Position numbers and translations under genes: made by a program
The notes under the pieces: generated by a model
What the model was told of the DNA's origin: nothing
The model's input: the letters and a program-made list of their open reading frames with translations, nothing else
Database searches by the model: none
From: Nocardioidaceae bacterium
GTDB lineage: Bacteria > Actinomycetota > Actinomycetes > Propionibacteriales > Nocardioidaceae
Assembly: GCA_030655315.1 (NCBI GenBank)
Contig: JAURVT010000032.1
Coordinates: 61,359 to 125,358, forward strand
Length of the DNA stretch: 64,000 bases
Direction of reading: 5' to 3'
Shown here: positions 9,151 to 18,529 of the stretch, one piece after another
Numbering within the stretch: position 1 is the first letter of the stretch
Layout of the letters: every line of letters starts with the position of its first letter

Positions 9151-12100
9151 ATGAAGTTGACTTTCTCCCGGACGTCGTCCCTCGCCATCGCCGCCGCCTC
9201 GGCCCTGCTCCTGGGCCTGATGCCCTGGTCGCCCGCGGCGCAGGCGGACACCGCCCCCGTCGACGCGTCGACACCGTCGACCGTGTCGGCCGACCCGCTG
9301 CCGACCGTGCAGATCAACGGCGTCGCGTGGACGCAGAAGGTCGTCGGCAACACGGTGTACGTGGGCGGCAACTTCACCTCGGCACGTCCGGCCGGCTCCG
9401 CCGCCGGGTCCAATGAGACCGCACGCTCGAACCTGCTCGCCTACGACATCCGCACCGGCAACCTGATCACCGCCTGGGCACCCACCACCAACGGCGAGGT
9501 GAACACGATCACGGCTTCACCCGACGGTAAGCGGATCTACGTCGGTGGCACGTTCACGACGGTGAACGGGCAGACCCGGTCGCGCATCGCCGCGCTCGAC
9601 CCGACCACGGGTGCGACGATCACCGCGTTCCAGGCCCGCGCCGACGCTCGCGTCCGAGCGATCGTCGCGACCTCCGACACCGTCTACTTCGGCGGTCTGC
9701 TCTCGCAGATCGACGGCGTAGCGCGATCCAAGGTGGGCGCGGTCCGCGCCTCCGACGGTGCCATCCTCGCCTGGCAGGTCAACCCCCAGGGCGGCAGCGT
9801 CCACGCGCTCGCACTCACCCCGGACGGCACCCAGCTCCTCGTGGGAGGCAACTTCACCACGATGAACGGCTCGTCCAACCCCGGCTACGGCCTTGCGTCC
9901 GTGAGCCCGACCACCGGTGCGCTGCTTCCCTGGGCGGGCAACGGCCTCATCCGCAACGGCGGCGCCAACGCGGCCATCACGGCCATCACGACCGACGCCG
10001 ACAGCGCCTACGTCTCGGGCTTCGTCTTCGGCAGCGGCGGCAATCTCGAGGGCGTCAGCCGCATGAGCCTTGACGGTGGTGCCATCAAGTGGGTCGAGGA
10101 CTGTCACGGCGACACCTACGGCACCTTCCCCCAAGGCGACCGCATCTACGTCTCCAGCCACGCGCACTACTGCGGCAACCTGCCTGACGGCTTCCCCCAG
10201 ACCGACCCGTGGACGCAGCACTACGGCACGGCCTTCACCAAGGCCACCACCGGCACCCTGGGTCGCGACCCGCTCGGCTACTACAACTACGAGGGCACCC
10301 CCTCCCCCACGCTGCTCAAGTGGATCCCGCTGCTGATGAACGGCAAGTTCACCGGCCAGGGCCAGGCCGGTTGGAACGTCGTCGGCACCAGTGACTACGT
10401 CGCCATCGGCGGCGAGTTCCCGACCGCCGGCGGACAGCCCCAGCAGGGCCTGGTGCGGTACGCGGTCCGCGACAAGGCGCCGAACAAGATCGGCCCCGAG
10501 GTCACCCAGTCCAAGTTCAACCCGACCCTCGCGTCCTTCACCGCCGGCAAGATTCGGATCGCGTGGCAGGCCAACTGGGACCGCGACAACGAGAACCTGA
10601 CGTACCAGGTCATCCGCGACGGCAACACGGCCGCGCCCATCTACCAGACCACGCTGGCCTCCTCGGAGTGGACGCGTCCGCAGATGGGCTTCGTCGACAC
10701 CGGCCTGGTGCCCGGGCGGAGCTACCGCTACCGCGTCTTCGCCAAGGACCCGCTCGGCAACGAGGCGCGCTCCGACACCGTCACGATCACGGCGGCGGCC
10801 GACGGCCAGCTCGGCACCTACGGCCAGAGGGTCGTCGACGACGGTGCCAGCGCCTACTACCGTCTCGGCGAGAGCTCGGGCTCCACGGTCTTCGACTGGG
10901 CCGGCTTCAAGGACGCCACCGCCAGCAGCGGCGTGACCCGCGGCACCGCCGGCGCGATCGCCGGCGACACGAACACGGCCTCGTCGTTCGACGGCACGGC
11001 CAACGGGTCGGTCGCCACCACGTCCGCCGAGACCGCGCCGAACACCTTCACCACCGAGAGCTGGGTCAAGACCACCAGCACCTCCGGCGGCAAGATCGTC
11101 GGCTACGGCGGGTCCGCGACCGGCACCAGCGGCAGCTACGACCGCCACGTCTACATGGGCAACGACGGCAAGATCACCTTCGGCGTCTACCCCGGCACGG
11201 TCCGCACCATCACCTCGCCCGAGTCTTACAACGACGGTCAGTGGCACCACGTGGTCAGCACGCTCGGTGCTGACGGGATGGCGCTGTGGATCGACGGGCG
11301 CCGCATCGGCACCCGGTCGGACACCACCTCAGGCCAGGCCTACGCCGGGTACTGGCGCATCGGTGGCGACAACACCGGCGGGTGGCCGAACGCGGGATCG
11401 AGCAACTTCCTGAACGGCAGCATCGACGACGTGTCGATCTACCCGAAGGTCCTGTCGGCCGCGGCCATCCGTGCGCACTACACGGCCAGTGGCCGTGACC
11501 TCGCCGGCGCGACCGCACCTGCGGACAGCTACGGCAAGGCCGTCTACGACGCCGAGCCCGACCTGTACTGGCGTGCCAACGAGTCGCAGGGCACCACCCT
11601 GACCGACTCCTCGCCGAACGCCTCGAACGGCACCCTGGCCGGCGGCGCCGCCCTCGGCGCCCAGAGCGGCATCGGCCTGGCCGGCGACACGTCGGCCGCC
11701 TTCAACGGCAGCGACGGCACCGCCGCGACCAACCGCACCTATGACAACCCGACCACCTACTCCGAGGAGCTGTGGTTCAACACCACGACCACCCGCGGGG
11801 GCAAGCTGATCGGGTTCTCCTCGGACCGGACCGGCGGGTCGGGCGGGTACGACCGCCACGTCTACATGTTCGATGACGGACGCTTGCGGTTCGGCACCTA
11901 CACCGGTGTGCTCAACACGATCGACACCAACCAGTCGTACAACGACGGCACGTGGCACCACATGGTCGCGACGCAGTCGTCGGCCGGCATGCGCCTCTAC
12001 GTCGACGGCCAGCTCGCCGCGAGCGGCGACCAGACCGGCGCGCAGAACTTCACCGGCTACTGGCGCATCGGCGGTGACACCACCTGGGGCGGCAACAGCA

Positions 12101-13860
12101 GCAACTACTTCGACGGCCGCCTCGACGAGGTCGCGGTCTACCCCACGGCACTCGACGCCGCCACCGTGCAGAGCCACTTCACCAAGGGCGGTGGGCGCCT
12201 GCCCAACGTCAAGCCCGTCGCGGCGTTCACCTCCTCGACGAGCAAGCTGAAGGCCTCGTTCGACGGCAGCGGGTCGACCGACTCCGACGGCACCGTGGCC
12301 TCCTACGCCTGGACCTTCGGCGACGGCGGCACGGCCACCACGGCCAAGCCCGACCACACCTACACCCAGGCCGGCACCTACCCCGTCACCCTCACCGTCA
12401 CCGACGACCGCGGCGCAAGCGACGTGAAGAGCGCGAACGTCACGGTCACGGCCAACGCCAAGCCCGCGGCGACGTTCACCTCGAGCTCGGCCGACCTCAA
12501 GGCCTCGTTCGACGGCAGCGGGTCGACCGACTCCGACGGCACCGTGGCGTCCTACGCCTGGACCTTCGGCGACGGCGGCACGGCCACGACGGCCAAGCCC
12601 GACCACACCTACACCCAGGCCGGTACCTACACCGTCACCCTCACCGTCACCGACGACGACGGTGCCACCGACGTCAGCAGCAAGGACGTCGTGATCACGG
12701 GCCCGGCCAACGTCAAGCCCGTCGCGGCGTTCACGTCCTCGGCCAACAAGCTCAAGGCGTCGTTCGACGGCAGCGGGTCGACCGACTCCGACGGCACCGT
12801 GGCCTCCTACGCCTGGACCTTCGGCGACGGCGGCACCGCCACCACGGCCAAGCCCGACCACACCTACACCCAGGCCGGCACCTACCCCGTCACCCTCACC
12901 GTCACCGACGACCGCGGCGCAAGCGACCTCGTCTCCCGGAACGTCGTGGTGAGCAGCAACGTGACCCCGTTGGCGGCCTTCACGGCGACGACGGCCGCGT
13001 TGAAGGCCTCGTTCGACGGCAGCGGGTCGACCGACTCCGACGGCACCGTGGTGTCCTACGCCTGGACCTTCGGCGACGGCGGCACGGCCACCACGGCCAA
13101 GCCCGACCACACCTACACCCAGGCCGGCACCTACCCCGTCACCCTCACCGTCACGGACGACGACGGTGGCGTCGGATCGATCGCCAAGGACGTCACGGTC
13201 AGCACTGCGCCGGTGTCCAGCTCGGTCGCGGCCGACCCGTTCGGTCGCAGCGAGAGCTCCGGCTGGGGCTCCGCCGACACCGGCGGCACCTGGACGCGCA
13301 CCGGTGCGGCCGCGCTGTTCTCGGTGGCGGACGGCGCCGGCAAGATGCGGCTCGCCACCGCGGGCCAGGGGCCCCGCATGACCCTCGGGTCGGTGTCCGC
13401 GCGTGACGTCGACGCCACGGTCGACGCCTCGTTCGACAAGATCGCTGACGGCGGCGGGGCCTTCGCCTCACTCGCGGTCCGATCCTCGGCCACCGGTGAC
13501 TACCGCGCCAAGGTCAAGGTCAACTCGACCGGCACGCTGGTGCTGTACCTGACGCGGACGGCCGGCACCGCCGAGACCGCGCTGCAGACGGTGAACCTCC
13601 CGAGCACGACCCGCCTCGCCGCGGGCGAGTCGCTCCGGGTCCGTCTGCAGGCCACCGGTACCGGCACCACGACGCTGAGGGCGCGCGTCTGGAAGGTCGG
13701 CTCGGCCGAGCCGACGACCTGGCAGGCCAGCACGACCGACACCACCACCTCGCTGCAGACGGCCGGCGGCGTCGCCCTGGTGTCCTACCTCGCCGGGACG
13801 GTCAGCAACACGCCGGTCGTCCTCGGGTGGGACAACCTCCAGGTGGTCGAGACTCGCTGA
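9151..13860 (+). CDS. Large secreted multidomain surface protein (propeller-like + FN3-like + 2 LamG + 4 PKD)
   Basis: 1569 residues. A signal peptide ends near residue 32 (AQA|D). Residues ~40-440 hold propeller-like repeats with VGGxFTTVNG blades (delta-60/DUF5122 style) and a conserved CHGDTYG...HAHYC motif. Then come an FN3-like domain (~445-546), two LamG/concanavalin-like domains (~561-783 and 793-1013), four PKD domains (~1019-1350) and a C-terminal beta domain (~1358-1569) homologous to that of the truncated gene at 1-780. No sortase motif, membrane anchor or catalytic site is seen. ATG at 9151 is chosen because it begins the signal peptide and has GAGG 5 nt upstream; the frame is open ~110 codons further upstream without signal-peptide character. 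Likely a carbohydrate-binding matrix or adhesin protein. Confidence 0.88.
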   Translation: MKLTFSRTSSLAIAAASALLLGLMPWSPAAQADTAPVDASTPSTVSADPLPTVQINGVAWTQKVVGNTVYVGGNFTSARPAGSAAGSNETARSNLLAYDIRTGNLITAWAPTTNGEVNTITASPDGKRIYVGGTFTTVNGQTRSRIAALDPTTGATITAFQARADARVRAIVATSDTVYFGGLLSQIDGVARSKVGAVRASDGAILAWQVNPQGGSVHALALTPDGTQLLVGGNFTTMNGSSNPGYGLASVSPTTGALLPWAGNGLIRNGGANAAITAITTDADSAYVSGFVFGSGGNLEGVSRMSLDGGAIKWVEDCHGDTYGTFPQGDRIYVSSHAHYCGNLPDGFPQTDPWTQHYGTAFTKATTGTLGRDPLGYYNYEGTPSPTLLKWIPLLMNGKFTGQGQAGWNVVGTSDYVAIGGEFPTAGGQPQQGLVRYAVRDKAPNKIGPEVTQSKFNPTLASFTAGKIRIAWQANWDRDNENLTYQVIRDGNTAAPIYQTTLASSEWTRPQMGFVDTGLVPGRSYRYRVFAKDPLGNEARSDTVTITAAADGQLGTYGQRVVDDGASAYYRLGESSGSTVFDWAGFKDATASSGVTRGTAGAIAGDTNTASSFDGTANGSVATTSAETAPNTFTTESWVKTTSTSGGKIVGYGGSATGTSGSYDRHVYMGNDGKITFGVYPGTVRTITSPESYNDGQWHHVVSTLGADGMALWIDGRRIGTRSDTTSGQAYAGYWRIGGDNTGGWPNAGSSNFLNGSIDDVSIYPKVLSAAAIRAHYTASGRDLAGATAPADSYGKAVYDAEPDLYWRANESQGTTLTDSSPNASNGTLAGGAALGAQSGIGLAGDTSAAFNGSDGTAATNRTYDNPTTYSEELWFNTTTTRGGKLIGFSSDRTGGSGGYDRHVYMFDDGRLRFGTYTGVLNTIDTNQSYNDGTWHHMVATQSSAGMRLYVDGQLAASGDQTGAQNFTGYWRIGGDTTWGGNSSNYFDGRLDEVAVYPTALDAATVQSHFTKGGGRLPNVKPVAAFTSSTSKLKASFDGSGSTDSDGTVASYAWTFGDGGTATTAKPDHTYTQAGTYPVTLTVTDDRGASDVKSANVTVTANAKPAATFTSSSADLKASFDGSGSTDSDGTVASYAWTFGDGGTATTAKPDHTYTQAGTYTVTLTVTDDDGATDVSSKDVVITGPANVKPVAAFTSSANKLKASFDGSGSTDSDGTVASYAWTFGDGGTATTAKPDHTYTQAGTYPVTLTVTDDRGASDLVSRNVVVSSNVTPLAAFTATTAALKASFDGSGSTDSDGTVVSYAWTFGDGGTATTAKPDHTYTQAGTYPVTLTVTDDDGGVGSIAKDVTVSTAPVSSSVAADPFGRSESSGWGSADTGGTWTRTGAAALFSVADGAGKMRLATAGQGPRMTLGSVSARDVDATVDASFDKIADGGGAFASLAVRSSATGDYRAKVKVNSTGTLVLYLTRTAGTAETALQTVNLPSTTRLAAGESLRVRLQATGTGTTTLRARVWKVGSAEPTTWQASTTDTTTSLQTAGGVALVSYLAGTVSNTPVVLGWDNLQVVETR
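12253..13200 (+). repeat. Four tandem PKD-domain repeats, nearly identical DNA
   Basis: The same ~160-bp core recurs starting at about 12256, 12505, 12760 and 13009 (periods 249, 255 and 249 bp). It encodes FDGSGSTDSDGTV and WTFGDGGTATTAKPDHTYTQ in every copy. Nucleotide identity extends through synonymous positions, which suggests recent duplication or gene conversion. Linkers between the copies differ. Confidence 0.9.
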
Positions 13861-13898
13861 TCTGAGGGAGGACGACACGTCCTCGACGCACCCATCTG

Positions 13899-13941
13899 AC
13901 GAGCCCCGTCACGCATCTGGTTGATTCGTGGCGGGGCTCGT
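13899..13941 (+). terminator. Strong hairpin terminator
   Basis: A stem of about 15 bp (arms 13899-13913 and 13927-13941, one G-U pair) with a 13-nt loop follows the large secreted gene by 38 bp. The T-tract is weak. Confidence 0.75.
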
Positions 13942-14012
13942 TCGTGGACAATGGAGGGACGTCCGGGCCGCCGGACCCCGCCTTGTTGTTCACTGTTGCT
14001 CGGAGACATGTC

Positions 14013-15656
14013 GTGACGTCCACTCGTTCTACCCGCACCCTGCTCTTGGTCGCCGTGGTGCTGGCCGCGGCGGTCGCGCTCGCGGGCACGTCCACGGTCA
14101 GCGCCGACACGGCCCCCGACGATCCGAACAACCCCGGCACGCCCGTGACGGTGTCGGCCGACGCGCTGCCCACCGTCCAGGTGAACGGTGTCGTCTGGCA
14201 GCAGGTCACCGTGGGCGACACCGTCTACGCGACGGGATCGTTCACGTCGGCTCGCCCCGCCGGGGCGGCTGCCGGGGTCGACGAGGTGCCCCGATCGAAC
14301 GCCCTGGCCTACGACATCCGGACGGGAACTCTCCTGCCGTGGGCGCCGGCCCTCAACGCCCAGGGGCTCGCGGTGGTCGCGTCGCCCGACGGTCGCAGGA
14401 TCTACCTGGGCGGCGACTTCACCCAGGTCAATGGGGCCACCCGCAGTCGGCTCGTGGCCGTCGACCCCACGAACGGCGCCACGATCGGGGCGTTCAGCAG
14501 CCGCACCGATGCGAAGGTCAAGGCTCTCGCGGCCACGACCGACACCGTCTACGTAGGCGGACTCATGTCCACCGTGGGCGGGGTCTCCCGGTTCCGCGTC
14601 GGTGCCCTCCGGGCGTCCGACGGGGCCGTCCTGCCGTTCCGGCCCGTGCTCGAGGGCGGAGCCGTCAACGCCATCGTCGTGGCACCCGACCGCAGCAAGG
14701 TCGTGCTGGGCGGAGCCTTCACCAAGGTGAACGGGTCGTCCCGCCCGGGGTACGGACTCATGGCCGTCGACGCCAGCACCGGCGCCAGCCTGCCGTGGAG
14801 CGTCAACGACGTGGTCCGCAACGGCGGTTCGAACGCCGCCGTCACGAGCCTCAGCGCCGATGCCGACGGCGTGTACGGCACCGGATACGTGTACGGCTCG
14901 GGCGGGAACTTCGAGGGCACGTTCCGCGCCCGCTGGTCCGACGGGCGGATCCTGTGGCTCGAGGACTGCCACGGTGACAGCTACGGCGCCTTCCCGCGCG
15001 GTGACGACGTCTACGTCGTCAGTCACGCCCACTACTGCGCCAACATCGGCGCCTACCCCGAGGGACCCGCGCGGCGGGCCACCGCCTTCAGCAAGGCGGC
15101 GACCTCGGTGGTGAGGCCCAACGGGCAGGGCGGTTACGCGAGCTTCGCGGGCCAGCCGGCCCCATCCCTGCTGCAGTTCTTTCCCGACGTGCTGAACGGC
15201 ACCTACACCGGCCAGGGACAGGGTGCCTGGAGCGTCACCGGAAATACCGACTTCGTCGCCATCGGCGGCGAGTTCCCCCGGGTCAACGGCACCGCGCAGC
15301 AGGGGCTGACGCGATTTGCGGCGCCCTCCATCGCACCGAACGATCGCGGGGGCGTCCTGACCGGCTCCAAGCTCAACCCGGCATTGCAAGCCACCGGGTT
15401 TGGCCGGGTCGTGGTCACCTGGCCCGCGAACTGGGACCAGGACAACCGGCGCCTGACCTATCGCGTCATCCGGGACGGCAACACCACGACACCCGTGCAC
15501 ACGACGGCTCAGGACTCGACCTTCTGGAGCCTGCCTTCGATGTCCTTCACCGACTCCGGGCTGGTGCCGGATCGCAGCTACCGCTACCGCGTGTTCTCCA
15601 GCGATGCCTTCGGAAACGAGACCCGGTCCGACACCGTCACGATCACCGCTCGCTGA
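14013..15656 (+). CDS. Secreted propeller-like protein, short paralogue of the 9151 gene
   Basis: 547 residues. The signal peptide (hydrophobic ~9-28, VSA|DT) is followed by the same propeller-like and FN3-like parts as the 9151-13860 protein. The blades match (YLGGDFTQVNG), the motif CHGDSYG...HAHYC is kept, and the closing RSYRYRVFSSDAFGNETRSDTVTIT matches closely. LamG, PKD and C-terminal domains are absent. Start GTG at 14013 has GGAGA 6 nt upstream; an upstream in-frame ATG would place 23 non-signal residues before it. It ends inside the tail of the convergent phosphatase gene (14-bp overlap). Function unknown. Confidence 0.85.
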   Translation: MTSTRSTRTLLLVAVVLAAAVALAGTSTVSADTAPDDPNNPGTPVTVSADALPTVQVNGVVWQQVTVGDTVYATGSFTSARPAGAAAGVDEVPRSNALAYDIRTGTLLPWAPALNAQGLAVVASPDGRRIYLGGDFTQVNGATRSRLVAVDPTNGATIGAFSSRTDAKVKALAATTDTVYVGGLMSTVGGVSRFRVGALRASDGAVLPFRPVLEGGAVNAIVVAPDRSKVVLGGAFTKVNGSSRPGYGLMAVDASTGASLPWSVNDVVRNGGSNAAVTSLSADADGVYGTGYVYGSGGNFEGTFRARWSDGRILWLEDCHGDSYGAFPRGDDVYVVSHAHYCANIGAYPEGPARRATAFSKAATSVVRPNGQGGYASFAGQPAPSLLQFFPDVLNGTYTGQGQGAWSVTGNTDFVAIGGEFPRVNGTAQQGLTRFAAPSIAPNDRGGVLTGSKLNPALQATGFGRVVVTWPANWDQDNRRLTYRVIRDGNTTTPVHTTAQDSTFWSLPSMSFTDSGLVPDRSYRYRVFSSDAFGNETRSDTVTITAR

Positions 15657-16251
15657 CCTGCTCGGTCTCGAGGAGCGCGACAGCCAGCACGTCCACGGAC
15701 TCCGCGATCTCGAGCGCGACCCTGCGGTGCAGACTGATGTCGCCTCCGAACGGATCATCGATGTCGCCGGTGAGATCGGTGCCGCCGGTGAGTGCCCCAC
15801 GATTCCTGACCATGTGGTCTCGCACCGCGGTGACCTGGTTGGCCACCGTTCTGCGACGACCGGGGTTGAGGTCCGGTGTCACCGGCGCTTCCTCGCTCTC
15901 GACCGACAACAGCTGCGAGGCTTGGAGGAGCGTGAAGGAGTAACGAACGGCACGGGGCAGCAGCTGGACAGCACTCTTGCGCTGGAGACGGGCAGCGGTC
16001 AGAACCAGGTCCGCGTCCTCGAGCATCGCGCGGTCGAGCATGCGGGCGCGGTGGACGGAGCCGTCGAGCCCCATGTCCGCGGCCACCTCCTGGGTGAGCG
16101 GATCCATCTCGGCGCCGACCGGTGCGTCGGTGCCGGCGCTGGCGACCCGGATCCCGCTCAGCCCGGCGTCGTCGAGCCGTGACCGGAGCAGGAGCTCGGC
16201 CAGGGGGGAACGGCACACGTTGCCGGTGCAGACGAACAGGATGGAGCTCAC
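15643..16251 (-). CDS. Low-molecular-weight protein-tyrosine phosphatase
   Basis: 202 residues. The P-loop FVCTGNVCRSPLAE gives the C-X5-R-S active site near residue 8, and the general acid is in the late DDPFGG motif. In the Wzb/PtpA family this enzyme dephosphorylates BY-kinases, here most likely the product of 1759-3174. Start GTG at 16251 lies 4 nt after the stop of the sugar-phosphate transferase, so the two are probably one transcript. The tail overlaps the convergent secreted gene by 14 bp. The protein is longer than the usual ~150-160 residues because of an insert between helix 4 and the DPF motif. Confidence 0.9.
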   Translation of the reverse strand: MSSILFVCTGNVCRSPLAELLLRSRLDDAGLSGIRVASAGTDAPVGAEMDPLTQEVAADMGLDGSVHRARMLDRAMLEDADLVLTAARLQRKSAVQLLPRAVRYSFTLLQASQLLSVESEEAPVTPDLNPGRRRTVANQVTAVRDHMVRNRGALTGGTDLTGDIDDPFGGDISLHRRVALEIAESVDVLAVALLETEQVSER

Positions 16252-16255
16252 GCGG

Positions 16256-17707
16256 TCACATCGCCCCGTCTCGCTGGATGACTGCGCGCAGCGTCTTGTA
16301 GGCAATGGCGAACTCGTCGCGCAGCGTCTGATTATCGACGTAGTCGAGGTCGAGGCGCACCGACTCGTTCCAGCCGAGGTTCGATCGCCCACTCACCTGC
16401 CACAGCCCGGTCATGCCGGGCTTGACCCGCAGACGACGGGCGATCCACTCGTCGTAGGCCTCGGTCTCGGATGGAAGCCCGGGGCGGGGCCCGATGAGAG
16501 ACATCTCCCCGCGCACGACGTTGATGAGCTGGGGCAGCTCGTCGAGCGACGTCCGCCGCAACATCCGCCCGGCCCGAGTCACTCGCGGGTCGTCGCGAAG
16601 CTTGAACAGCAGGCCGGCACCGTCGTTCTGGGCCTGGAGCCCGGCGAGTCGCGCCTCGGCGTCGACATGCATGGTGCGCAACTTGTACATCGTGAAGGCG
16701 CGGCCGCCCAGGCCGGTGCGAACCTGGCGGAAGAGCGCCGGTCCGGTGGAGTCAGCCCTCACGAGGAAGGCCAGCACCACCAGCACTGGGGTGAACATCA
16801 CGAGCAGGAGCAAGCCAAGACCGCGGTCGATGGCGGCCTTGACCAACCGGTGCGCCAGGCCCGCCTTGGGCGTGCTGACCGAGAGCACCAGTCGGCGACC
16901 GATCAGCTCGGGGGCGATGCGATGGGGTGTCGCGCCGTGGACCTCGGCGGCGACGGCGAGCGCCGTGCGTCCGTGCTCGAGGCCCCACGTGAGGCGGCGG
17001 ACGTCGTAGGCCGAGATCCTCGGACCGGGGGCCACCACGACCTGGTCGATGCCGTGCCGCTCGGACAGGACCGAGACGTCACCGAGCGTGCCGAGCACCG
17101 GCACGCCGTCGACGAGGGCGGAGCTCTCGGTGGCGGACTCGCCGTCGAGGCATACCCCGCGGATGTCGACGCTCGGGTGCTGGTCCCACTGGTTGATCAG
17201 GTCGGCCACCGCCTTGCGGTCGCCGACGAGCAGGATCTTGCGGGGCGGCTCGCGCAGGCCCTGGAGGCCGGCCACCAGCAGCAGCGTCAGAGCGCTCACG
17301 ACGCCCGCGGCGAACATCGCCCGGGCCGGCGCGAGGGCGGCGACCTCGAGGAGCGTCGCGACGAGCAGCAGCACGAGCAGGATCGCGCTGACCCGCTTGA
17401 CGTACGCGACCTCGCTGGCGACGTCGAGCTTGGGCGTGAGGACGGTCCGGGCGAGGAGCGCGAGGGCGACCAGACCGGACACGGCCCAGCCGCTGACGGA
17501 GTCGACGCCGAGGCCCCAGGTGGTCCATCCGGTGGTGGCGACGACGGCCAGGACCCGCGGGACGCGTGAGCTGTGGCGGCCGCGACCCGGGGGCGCCTGG
17601 TGCGGCGCGACCGGGTTGGCGAGATCGAGGTGCGTGACGGGCGCGACGACGTCGTCGCGCACGTAGGGAGCACGGAAGAACACGAAATCAGGATCTGCAG
17701 AACTCAT
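16256..17707 (-). CDS. Undecaprenyl-phosphate sugar-1-phosphate transferase (polyprenyl glycosylphosphotransferase)
   Basis: 483 residues. Four N-terminal membrane helices precede a Rossmann-like domain (KILLVGDRKAVADLINQW). A fifth membrane segment (~290-312) leads into the catalytic bacterial sugar transferase domain, with FTMYKLRTM, DELPQLINVVRGEMSLIGPRP and KPGMTGLWQVSGRSNL. This is the initiating enzyme of lipid-linked repeat-unit assembly. ATG at 17707 is preferred (GGAGA 6 nt upstream) over one 16 codons upstream. The sugar (glucose, galactose or other) cannot be read from the sequence. Confidence 0.93.
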   Translation of the reverse strand: MSSADPDFVFFRAPYVRDDVVAPVTHLDLANPVAPHQAPPGRGRHSSRVPRVLAVVATTGWTTWGLGVDSVSGWAVSGLVALALLARTVLTPKLDVASEVAYVKRVSAILLVLLLVATLLEVAALAPARAMFAAGVVSALTLLLVAGLQGLREPPRKILLVGDRKAVADLINQWDQHPSVDIRGVCLDGESATESSALVDGVPVLGTLGDVSVLSERHGIDQVVVAPGPRISAYDVRRLTWGLEHGRTALAVAAEVHGATPHRIAPELIGRRLVLSVSTPKAGLAHRLVKAAIDRGLGLLLLVMFTPVLVVLAFLVRADSTGPALFRQVRTGLGGRAFTMYKLRTMHVDAEARLAGLQAQNDGAGLLFKLRDDPRVTRAGRMLRRTSLDELPQLINVVRGEMSLIGPRPGLPSETEAYDEWIARRLRVKPGMTGLWQVSGRSNLGWNESVRLDLDYVDNQTLRDEFAIAYKTLRAVIQRDGAM

Positions 17708-17850
17708 GGCAGGTCTCCGAGACCGCTTCTGGACCCGCCGGCCCACCGAACACACGAGCTCCGGGACCCCTGAAACTGCGACAGGAGGACTTGCGCCCCC
17801 CGGCCACTCCCGGCGATGCCTATGTTATCGGAACCTGAGGGGCCACGGAG

Positions 17851-17879
17851 AGGGCACTCAAGATCTTGAGAATTGCCCT
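17851..17879 (-). terminator. Hairpin downstream of pth
   Basis: AGGGCA and TGCCCT arms enclose the palindrome CTCAAGATCTTGAG with a 3-nt bulge. It lies about 50 bp beyond the pth stop on the minus strand and before the sugar transferase, so it probably ends the glmU-prs-rplY-pth transcript. A T-tract is not evident. Confidence 0.55.
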
Positions 17880-17926
17880 TCCGGACAGAACGGGCACAAG
17901 ACCTCGATCGTGCCCGAACGACATAT

Positions 17927-18529
17927 TCACCTGTTATACGCGTTCTGGACCGCTTCCAGACCGTTGCGGACCAGCTCGCCGACGGCATCGGCCGCGCGGT
18001 CGACGACCTCCTCCAGATCAGCGTTCTCCCTGCGTGCGAAGGCCTTGAGCACGTAGTCGGCCGGGTCCTGGCGACCCGGAGGACGCCCGACGCCGACCCG
18101 TACCCGGTGGAACTCGCCGGACCCGAGGGACGACCGCATGGAGCGCAGACCGTTGTGACCGTTGTCACCGCCACCCTGCTTGATCCGCAGCCGTCCGAGG
18201 TCGAGATCGAGCTCGTCGTGCACCGCGACGACGCGGTCGAGGCTCACGCCGTAGAACTTGACCAGCGTCGAGACCGGCCCGCCGGACTCGTTCATGTAGC
18301 CACGGGAGCGGGCGAGGACCACGCGGGGACCGCCGAGGCCCAGACGGCTCTCGACGACGTCGGCCCGCCCGGAGCGATCACGCTTCCAGGACGAGCCGAC
18401 GCGGGCGGCGAGCAGGTCGCACACCATCACGCCCACGTTGTGACGCGTGGCCGCGTACTTCTCCCCCGCGTTCCCGAGGCCGACGACGAGCCACGGGCTG
18501 TCGTCGACCTCGGTCACGCCGGTGCTCAC
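17927..18529 (-). CDS. pth: Peptidyl-tRNA hydrolase
   Basis: 200 residues, usual length. WLVVGLGNAGEKYAATRHNVG contains the Asn and catalytic His; MNESGGPV, DELDLDLGRLRIKQGGGDNGHNGLRS and the RVRVGVGRP segment complete the family pattern. It releases peptides from stalled peptidyl-tRNA. Start GTG at 18529 overlaps the stop of rplY (GTGA); an alternative GTG at 18517 would remove four residues. It is the last gene of the glmU-prs-rplY-pth block. Confidence 0.95.
   Translation of the reverse strand: MSTGVTEVDDSPWLVVGLGNAGEKYAATRHNVGVMVCDLLAARVGSSWKRDRSGRADVVESRLGLGGPRVVLARSRGYMNESGGPVSTLVKFYGVSLDRVVAVHDELDLDLGRLRIKQGGGDNGHNGLRSMRSSLGSGEFHRVRVGVGRPPGRQDPADYVLKAFARRENADLEEVVDRAADAVGELVRNGLEAVQNAYNR

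Noticed and set aside
11329..13110. A 593-codon minus-strand frame opposite the PKD/LamG region
   Set aside because: It is Gly/Val/Arg-rich antisense of tandem repeats; the repeated pattern comes from the PKD copies on the other strand.
12253..13200. CRISPR-like regular repeats
   Set aside because: Period is ~250 bp, the repeats are coding, and there are no short spacers.
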